A DNA stretch of 18,951 nt. Origin: an uncultured Aquimonas sp. GTDB lineage: Bacteria > Pseudomonadota > Gammaproteobacteria > Xanthomonadales > Xanthomonadaceae. The translations under genes and the position numbers were made by a program. Shown piece after piece: positions 14,029-18,951 of the stretch; position 1 is the first letter of the stretch; every line of letters starts with the position of its first letter. Location: the NCBI GenBank assembly GCA_946481615.1, contig CAMLOR010000048.1, positions 1 through 18,951 of the forward strand. The letters run 5' to 3'. Under the pieces are notes generated by a model, which saw only the letters and a program-made list of their open reading frames with translations, searched no databases and had not been told where the DNA came from.

Positions 14029-14601
14029 ATGACGGGGAGCGAAGAAGCGCAGCGCGCGCAGTTGACGCGACTGCTGCACGCCTGGAGCGGGGGCGACGGA
14101 CAGGCGGCGGATGCGGTGCTCTCGCTCGTGTACGACCGCATCCGCGAACTGGCGGCGCGGCGTCTGCGCGCCGAGGGCGGCGGCCTGCTGCTGCAGCCGA
14201 CGGAACTGGCGAACGAACTGGTGCTCAACCTGCTCGGCGCCGACGTGGCCTGGCAGGATCGCGCGCACTTCTTCAAGACGGTGGCGGTCGCGCTGCGCAA
14301 CATCCTGCACGATCTCGGGCGCCGCCAGGCCAGCGTCAAGCGCGGCGGCGGCCAGCTCAAGGTGACGCTGGGCGCGGCCGAAGACGTGGCGATGGACGAA
14401 GCCAGCGACGCCGAAGCGCTGTACGAAGCGCTCACCCAGCTTCGCACGAGCGATCCGCGCAAGGCCGACGTCGTCGAACTCAATTACCTGGTCGGGCTGG
14501 ATCTGGAAGAGGTGGCGAAGGTGCTCGACGTTTCGCTCGCCACCGTCAACCGCGACCTGCGCTTCGCGCGTGCCTGGCTCAAGCAACGCCTCGAGACGTG
14601 A
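14029..14601 (+). CDS. ECF-type RNA polymerase sigma factor (Sig-70_X6-like)
   Basis: 190 residues. ATG 14029 is chosen for GGGAG at 8-nt spacing; an in-frame ATG at 13996 has no ribosome site. Region 2 runs from about residue 10 to 85 (HAWSGGDGQAADAVLSLVYD, ... AHFFKTVAVALRNILHDLGR). Region 4 is about 130-185, with a helix-turn-helix (YLVGLDLEEVAKVLDVSLAT, then VNRDLRFARAWL). It fits the ECF group often coupled to serine/threonine kinases. Where classical ECF factors have the acidic DAED motif of sigma 2.2, this protein reads LQPTELANE, with Thr58 there. No anti-sigma factor gene is adjacent. The stop overlaps the kinase start by 4 nt, so the two are co-translated and the kinase is the likely regulator of this factor's activity. 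Confidence 0.93.
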   Translation: MTGSEEAQRAQLTRLLHAWSGGDGQAADAVLSLVYDRIRELAARRLRAEGGGLLLQPTELANELVLNLLGADVAWQDRAHFFKTVAVALRNILHDLGRRQASVKRGGGQLKVTLGAAEDVAMDEASDAEALYEALTQLRTSDPRKADVVELNYLVGLDLEEVAKVLDVSLATVNRDLRFARAWLKQRLET

Positions 14602-17348
14602 GCGATAGCCGCTGGCAACGCCTCGAGCAGTTGTTCGAGGAAGGCCTCGCCGTTCCCGCCCCCGAACGTGGCCGCTGGCTGGCCGCGCTCGCCGTCGACG
14701 ACGATCTGCGCGCCGAACTGGCCGGCATGCTGCTGGCCGACGAGCGCAGCCCCGAACTCACCCGACGCTTCGATTCGGCGCTGGTGGAAGCGACCGATGC
14801 ACCGTTGCCGGGTCTGCGCATCGGCCCGTACCGCCTGCTGCGCGAACTGGGCAGCGGCGGCATGGGATTGGTCTATCTTGCCGAGCGCGCCGACCAGCAG
14901 TTCCAGCAGCAGGTCGCGATCAAGCTGATCCGCGGCTTCGCCACCGCCGGCGCCGCGCAGCAGTTGCGGCACGAGCGCCAGATCCTCGCCGATTTCTCGC
15001 ATCCCAACATCGCGCGCCTGCTCGACGGCGGCGAGACCGCGCAGCGCCAGCCCTACCTCGTGATGGAGTACGTGCCGGGCGAACTGATCGCGCAGGCCTG
15101 CGAACGTCTGCAGTTGCCGGTGGCGCGCCGCGTCGAGCTGCTGCGCGATCTGGCGCGCGCCGCGCACTACGCGCACCAGCGCCTGATCGTGCATCGCGAC
15201 ATCAAGCCCGCGAACGTGCTGCTGCGCGACGACGGCCGGCCGGTGCTGCTCGATTTCGGCATCGCCAAGCTGGTCGATCCCGAATCGCGCATCTCCAGCG
15301 CCACGCAGCCCTGGTTCACGCCGGCCTACGCCAGCCCCGAGCAGCGCCGCGGCGAGCCGCTCAGCACCGCCACCGATGTCTATGCGCTCGGTCTGTTGCT
15401 CAGCGAACTGCTCACCGATCGCACGCCCGAAGCCGACGCCAGCGGCGCCATCGCGGCGCCGAGCAGCGTGGCGCCGGCGGCGCGCCGCAGTGCGTTGCGC
15501 GGCGATCTGGATCGCATCGTGCTGCGCGCCACCGCGCCCGATCCGGAACGTCGCTACCCTTCCGCCGAAGCGCTCGCCGACGACTTGCAACGCCATCTTT
15601 CGGGCCAGCCGGTGCGCGCCGTGCCCGACAGCCTGCGCTATCGCGCGCAGAAACTGCTGCGCCGGCATCCGCTCGTGGCGACCGGCGCGCTGGTGGCGGT
15701 GGCCCTGCTGGCCGCCTCCGCGTGGCGCCTGGCCGACGAGCGCGACCGCGCGCTGCGCGCCGAGCGCGAAGCGGTGGCGCAGACGCAGGCCGCCGAGGCG
15801 GTCACCACCTTCCTGGTCGATGTCTTCCGCGAAGCCGATCCGCGCCGCGCCCGCGGCGCCAGCCTCTCGCCCACGGAACTGATCGACCGCGGCCGGCACC
15901 GCATCGATTCCGACGCACAGCTCAGCGGCGTGCATCGCACGCGCCTGCTGGACGCCTTCGGCGAGATCTACGCCAACCTCGGACAACCGGCCAAGGCCAC
16001 CGATGCGCTGCGCGATGCGATCGCCTCGGCGCGCGACGCGCGCCTGCCGGAGGCCGAGCAGGCGCTGATGTGGACGCGGCTCGGCGATGCCTTGCAGGCG
16101 CGCGCGGTGTATGCGGAAGCCGAAGCCGCGTACACCACCGCGCTGCATCTGCGCCGCCACCTCGGCGATCCGCAGGGCATCGCCGAGGCCACCGCCAGCG
16201 TCGGGCTGATCCTCTCGCGCCAGAACCGCATCAGCGAGGCCGAACCCTTGCTGCGCGAGGCCGTCGCGCAGTTCACCGCGCTGCATGGCGCCGACCATGC
16301 CGACACCCACGAAGCGCGCGTCTTCCTCGCCGAGATGATGCGCACCGACGGCCGCTACGAAGCCGCCGAACCGCTGATGGCCGATGCCGTCGCCGGCCTG
16401 CGGCGGCGCCTGGCGGCGGACGACGAACGCCTGGTCTCGGCGCTCGGCTTCCAGGCCGAACTGCTGCGCGAGGTGGGCAAGCGTCGCCAGGCGGAAGCCG
16501 TGCTGCTCGAAGTGCTGCAGCATCGCGGCCGCCGGCAGGAGCGCGACAGCAACCAGCTCGCGCTGGTGCACAGCGCGCTGGGTTCGGTCTATTACGAGGA
16601 CGGCCGCACGCGCGAGGCCGTGGAGCAGTTGCTGGCGTCGCTGCGCATCAGCGAGCGCATCCTCGATGCCTTCGATCCTTCGCTCGGCATCGATTACAAC
16701 AACGTGGCCGCGCTCTACGAGGAAATGGGCGACTACCAGGCTTCCGAACCCCTGATGCGCCGCGCGCTGGAAATCGCGGCCGCCAGTTCCGCCGACCAGC
16801 CGCTGCTGCACATGCAATACCGGCAGAACCTAGGACGCCTGCTGATGCTGGCCGGCAAGCCCGAGGAAGCGCGCGACTGGCTGGAGAAACCCATCGACGC
16901 GGGCGAAGGCGAGGGTTTCCGCGTGCAGGCGTGGCGCCAGCGGCTGCATCTGGCCGAGTGGGAACGCCGCTACGGCAGTGCCGCGAAGGCGCACGACTAC
17001 GTGGCCGAGGCCGAACGCACCGTGGATGATATCGGCGGCGTGGAAAGCGCCCGCTACGCGCAATTGCTGCGCACGCGCGCGCTGCTGGCCAGTGCGGCAG
17101 GACGGCGCGACGCGGCACGTCGCGATCTCGAACAGGCGCTCGTCACGCTGCGCGCGGCACGTGGAGAAACCTACGTGGGCGTCGGCGAGTTGCTGCTCGA
17201 TCTCGCCGATCTCGATCTGCTCGACCGCGACGCGAAGGCGGCGAATGCGCGGCTGGCAAGCGCGCGCCCCATCCTCGAACCGGTGCTGGCACCCGCCGCG
17301 CCGCAACGCGCGCGCCTGGAAGCGCTGAGCGCCGCGGCGCGCACCTGA
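14598..17348 (+). CDS. PknB-type serine/threonine protein kinase with membrane helix and TPR sensor region
   Basis: 916 residues. The start is GTG 14598 within the GTGA overlap with the sigma gene; the frame is open further upstream but that part is antisense-like shadow. An N-terminal helical segment (RWQRLEQLFEEGLAVPAPER) is followed by the kinase domain from about residue 78. It has glycine loop GSGGMG (85-90), catalytic Lys109, HRDIKPAN with Asp201, DFG at 219-221 and an activation segment ending in TPAYASPEQ, all intact. One transmembrane helix lies at about 359-378 (ATGALVAVALLAASAW). The remaining ~530 residues, presumably periplasmic, are TPR-like helices, e.g. EAEAAYTTALHLRRHLGDPQ and RISEAEPLLREAVAQFTAL. 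Hence a cytoplasmic kinase and an external protein-binding region. Its partner in signalling is probably the co-encoded ECF factor. Confidence 0.94.
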   Translation: MSDSRWQRLEQLFEEGLAVPAPERGRWLAALAVDDDLRAELAGMLLADERSPELTRRFDSALVEATDAPLPGLRIGPYRLLRELGSGGMGLVYLAERADQQFQQQVAIKLIRGFATAGAAQQLRHERQILADFSHPNIARLLDGGETAQRQPYLVMEYVPGELIAQACERLQLPVARRVELLRDLARAAHYAHQRLIVHRDIKPANVLLRDDGRPVLLDFGIAKLVDPESRISSATQPWFTPAYASPEQRRGEPLSTATDVYALGLLLSELLTDRTPEADASGAIAAPSSVAPAARRSALRGDLDRIVLRATAPDPERRYPSAEALADDLQRHLSGQPVRAVPDSLRYRAQKLLRRHPLVATGALVAVALLAASAWRLADERDRALRAEREAVAQTQAAEAVTTFLVDVFREADPRRARGASLSPTELIDRGRHRIDSDAQLSGVHRTRLLDAFGEIYANLGQPAKATDALRDAIASARDARLPEAEQALMWTRLGDALQARAVYAEAEAAYTTALHLRRHLGDPQGIAEATASVGLILSRQNRISEAEPLLREAVAQFTALHGADHADTHEARVFLAEMMRTDGRYEAAEPLMADAVAGLRRRLAADDERLVSALGFQAELLREVGKRRQAEAVLLEVLQHRGRRQERDSNQLALVHSALGSVYYEDGRTREAVEQLLASLRISERILDAFDPSLGIDYNNVAALYEEMGDYQASEPLMRRALEIAAASSADQPLLHMQYRQNLGRLLMLAGKPEEARDWLEKPIDAGEGEGFRVQAWRQRLHLAEWERRYGSAAKAHDYVAEAERTVDDIGGVESARYAQLLRTRALLASAAGRRDAARRDLEQALVTLRAARGETYVGVGELLLDLADLDLLDRDAKAANARLASARPILEPVLAPAAPQRARLEALSAAART

Positions 17349-17353
17349 CCTTT

Positions 17354-17387
17354 CGTCATTCCCGCGCAGGCGGCAATCCAGGTGCGG
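17354..17387. repeat. Single REP unit at a convergent gene junction
   Basis: CGTCATTCCCGCGCAGGCGG followed by CAATCCAGGTGCGG; compared with the unit at 5160 there is one change in the palindrome (GGCAAT for GGGAAT). No inverted partner is seen nearby. It begins 5 bp after the kinase stop and contains the stop codon and last codons of the acetyltransferase on the other strand. It could act as a bidirectional terminator. Confidence 0.8.
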
Positions 17388-18048
17388 AGCCTGCCGGGCT
17401 CGCGCGCAACGCCAGCCGCACCCGGATGATCCCCGGTTCGTCCGCCAGCGGTTCGCGATGGAAGCCCAGCATCTGCGCCAGCGCCAGCATCGCGTGGTTC
17501 TCGTCGAGCACATCGCCGTACAACTCGTCGAGTTTCTTCAGCCGCGCCCAGCGGATCAGGCGTTTCATCAACAACACGCCCAGGCCCTGGCCGGCGAGGA
17601 AGCGGCTCACCAGGATCGCGAACTCCGCGCGCCGGCCGTCCTCGTCGATGGAGGCGCGCGCCACCGCGCCCACCAGGGCCTCGCCCGGCGGCAGCGGTTC
17701 GGCGGCCACCAGCGCGAAATCGCGGCGGCGGTCCAGATGCGTCAAACGGTGCAGCAGATCCGGCGACAGCTCCTTGAGCGGGTGCAGGAAGCGCAGCCGC
17801 ACTTCTTCCGGCGAGAGCAGCGCGAAGCCGGCGCGGATCGGTTCGGCATCCTCGGGCACGATCGGACGCAGCAACAACTCGCGGCCGTCCGCCAGGCGGA
17901 GGCGTTCGTGCCAGCGTTGCGGCAGCGGTTCGCGGAGCATCGGTGCGCGCCCGGCCAGGGAGCGCACAGCATAGGGGGCGGCGAGCATGGGCGGCAGGGT
18001 CGCAGCCGCGGCGCGAGCCTGTGCTCTAATCCGTTGCGCACGATTCAT
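17356..18048 (-). CDS. GNAT-family N-acetyltransferase
   Basis: 230 residues from ATG 18048. The acetyl-CoA-binding motif is visible as AILVSRFLAGQGLGVLLMKR (GQGLGV at 153-158), preceded by the strand LVGAVARASIDEDGRRAEFA and followed by DVLDENHAMLALAQMLGF. This set is typical of the GNAT domain that is fused to acyl-CoA synthetases in protein lysine acetyltransferases (Pat type); here it stands alone. Substrate unknown; protein lysines are a reasonable guess. The start is uncertain: none of Met1, Met21 (17988) or Met37 (17940) has a clear ribosome site, and the first leaves only 14 bp to the divergent gene. The C-terminal PGLPPARE and the stop are translated REP sequence, so the original end was probably different. 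Confidence 0.85.
   Translation of the reverse strand: MNRAQRIRAQARAAAATLPPMLAAPYAVRSLAGRAPMLREPLPQRWHERLRLADGRELLLRPIVPEDAEPIRAGFALLSPEEVRLRFLHPLKELSPDLLHRLTHLDRRRDFALVAAEPLPPGEALVGAVARASIDEDGRRAEFAILVSRFLAGQGLGVLLMKRLIRWARLKKLDELYGDVLDENHAMLALAQMLGFHREPLADEPGIIRVRLALRASPAGSAPGLPPARE
18025..18030 (+). promoter_or_regulatory. Candidate -10 box (TCTAAT) for the YjbR-like gene
   Basis: TCTAAT, one base from TATAAT, lies 33 nt before the GTG at 18063. It falls inside the annotated 5' end of the divergent acetyltransferase, which favours one of that gene's later starts. No clear -35 element is seen. Confidence 0.35.
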
Positions 18049-18062
18049 GCCGGAGCCAGGCG

Positions 18063-18413
18063 GTGGACGACAAGGCCCTCACGAAACTCACGAAAGACTG
18101 GCCCGGTGTCACGTCCGACGTGAAGTGGGACGACGATCTGATCTTCTCGGTGGGCGGCAAGATGTTCTGCGGCCAGGCCTTGTCCGGCCCGGAGAAGGGC
18201 AAGCTCAGTTTCAAGGTCGAACCCGAGCGCTTCCTCGAATACACCGATCGCCCCGGTTTCCGCCCCGCGCCCTACATGGCGCGCGCCCACTGGGTGACGC
18301 TCGACGATCCGAAAGTCGTCCCGCGCAAGGAACTCGAGGCCCTGATCCGCCGCGCCTACGAGCTGGTGCGGGCCAGGCTCACGAAAAAACTACAGGCGCA
18401 GTTCGCGGATTGA
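18063..18413 (+). CDS. MmcQ/YjbR family protein
   Basis: 116 residues, the usual length of this small family. The start is GTG 18063 with GGAG about 7 nt upstream. Landmarks are WPGVTSDVKWDDDLIFSVGG, KMFCGQAL, LSFKVEPERFLEYTDRPGF, PYMARAHWVTLDDP and a final helix ELEALIRRAYELVRARLTKK. Members adopt a double-stranded-DNA-mimic/cyanobacterial-like alpha/beta fold and are often called DNA-binding, but the biochemical role is poorly known. The protein is cytoplasmic, with no signal peptide. It is followed after 38 bp by a metal transporter gene that seems to have its own promoter. Confidence 0.9.
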   Translation: MDDKALTKLTKDWPGVTSDVKWDDDLIFSVGGKMFCGQALSGPEKGKLSFKVEPERFLEYTDRPGFRPAPYMARAHWVTLDDPKVVPRKELEALIRRAYELVRARLTKKLQAQFAD

Positions 18414-18418
18414 CCCGC

Positions 18419-18445
18419 TAAAATCCCCCGACCACGACACGGGGG
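18419..18445 (+). promoter_or_regulatory. Candidate -10 box and hairpin leader of the cation transporter gene
   Basis: TAAAAT at 18419-18424 resembles a -10 element. It is followed at once by CCCCCG (18425-18430) and CGGGGG (18440-18445), a 6-bp GC stem with a 9-nt loop. The GGGGGCAG ribosome-binding region lies in the 3' arm, 6-10 nt before the ATG at 18452. It may also stop read-through from the gene upstream. Confidence 0.35.
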
Positions 18446-18451
18446 CAGCAC

Positions 18452-18951
18452 ATGGCAGGCGGCGGCGATTCCACTCGCGCGATCCTTTACGCGCTCGGCG
18501 CGAACTTCGCGATCTTCCTCGCCAAGGGCTTCGCGGCCTTCATGACGGGGTCCTCCGCGATGCTGGCCGAGGCGGTGCACTCGCTGGCCGACTGCGGCAA
18601 CCAGGGCCTGCTGCTGCTGGGCGTGAAGCAGGCGCGCCGCCCGCCCTCGCCGGACTATCCGCTGGGCTACGGCAAGGCGATCTACTTCTGGAGTTTCCTG
18701 GTCGCGCTGATCCTCTTCAGCGTCGGCGGCATGTTCTCGCTCTACGAAGGCTGGCACAAACTGCACGCCAGCGAGCCGCTGGAGAACTGGTGGTGGGCGG
18801 TGGGCGTGCTCACCTTCGGCATCGTCGCCGAGGCGATCTCGATGCGCGCCTGCATGGTGGAAGTGAACAAGTCGCGCGGCGGCCGCGGGCTGTGGCAGTG
18901 GTTCCGCGAGAGCCGCCAGGCCGAGCTGGTGGTGATCTTCGGCGAAGACCT
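18452..18951 (+). CDS. Cation diffusion facilitator family transporter, 5' part
   Basis: First 166 codons, cut by the window end. CDF proteins export divalent metals (Zn, Fe, Co, Mn and others) from the cytoplasm in exchange for protons, as inner-membrane dimers. Four membrane segments are visible: about 11-33; 35-58, with the metal-site signature HSLAD (His43, Asp47); then IYFWSFLVALILFSVGG; then WWWAVGVLTFGIVAEAISM. The histidine/aspartate pair in helix 2 fits a Zn-type tetrahedral site, but the matching helix-5 residues are beyond the window. The pattern SSAMLAEAVHSLADCGNQGL is that of the branch of CDF transporters common in Proteobacteria and Actinobacteria. Confidence 0.9.
   Translation, partial: MAGGGDSTRAILYALGANFAIFLAKGFAAFMTGSSAMLAEAVHSLADCGNQGLLLLGVKQARRPPSPDYPLGYGKAIYFWSFLVALILFSVGGMFSLYEGWHKLHASEPLENWWWAVGVLTFGIVAEAISMRACMVEVNKSRGGRGLWQWFRESRQAELVVIFGED

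Noticed and set aside
13773..14597. Upstream 275-codon extension of the kinase frame
   Set aside because: It runs through the divergent promoter and the sigma gene in another frame, is Arg-rich, and lacks homology; GTG 14598 in the GTGA overlap is the natural start.
14484..16817. 777-codon frame antisense to the kinase
   Set aside because: Kinase catalytic motifs and TPRs are on the plus strand; this frame has no recognisable domain.
5160..17387. Recurrent palindromes considered as CRISPR repeats or phage attachment sites
   Set aside because: The copies are scattered, not regularly spaced, and have inverted-doublet structure with no spacers, integrase or cas genes; REP elements explain them.

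Overview
The window is a GC-rich chromosomal segment of a Gram-negative bacterium, most likely a gammaproteobacterium of the Xanthomonadales/Lysobacterales (Xanthomonadaceae or Rhodanobacteraceae type). This rests on the outer-membrane efflux factor, the Mfd protein, the ECF-sigma/TPR-kinase pair, palindromic REP elements with an ATTCCC...GGGAAT core, and several exported proteins of a style I associate with that order. No rRNA, tRNA, CRISPR, integrase or transposase is visible. Taxonomy is inference.

Layout: 1-810 is the 3' part of a NodT/OprM-type outer-membrane factor. It overlaps by 4 nt the decayed start of a short-chain dehydrogenase (807-935). Next come an exported HExxH metallopeptidase-like protein (1046-3658), an exported PQQ-type glucose/sorbosone dehydrogenase (3852-5156), a REP doublet, and a membrane-anchored Sel1-like protein (5310-6344). 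On the minus strand are an HzsA-related beta-propeller/cytochrome c protein (6355-8655), mfd (8703-12284, carrying a REP doublet inside its reading frame), a second intergenic REP doublet, and a delta-60-repeat propeller protein (12398-13822). Divergent from the last is an ECF sigma factor (14029-14601) overlapping by 4 nt a TPR serine/threonine kinase (14598-17348). A GNAT acetyltransferase (17356-18048, minus) faces it; its last codons and stop come from a single REP unit. A YjbR-like protein (18063-18413) and the 5' part of a cation diffusion facilitator (18452-18951) close the window.

The most unusual signal is a short C-terminal peptide, [LI]-F-A-D-G-F-E-[SD], ending three unrelated exported proteins (PQQ dehydrogenase, propeller-cytochrome, delta-60 protein). 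At DNA level the core is 17/18 identical in all three genes. In two of them a REP doublet begins within 10 bp of the stop codon or overlaps it. This looks like a common C-terminal sorting or processing tag. Other points of interest are an 82-bp REP doublet translated as part of Mfd, and an ECF factor that appears to lack the acidic sigma-2.2 motif and sits in an operon with a kinase. Intergenic stretches are all under 300 bp.
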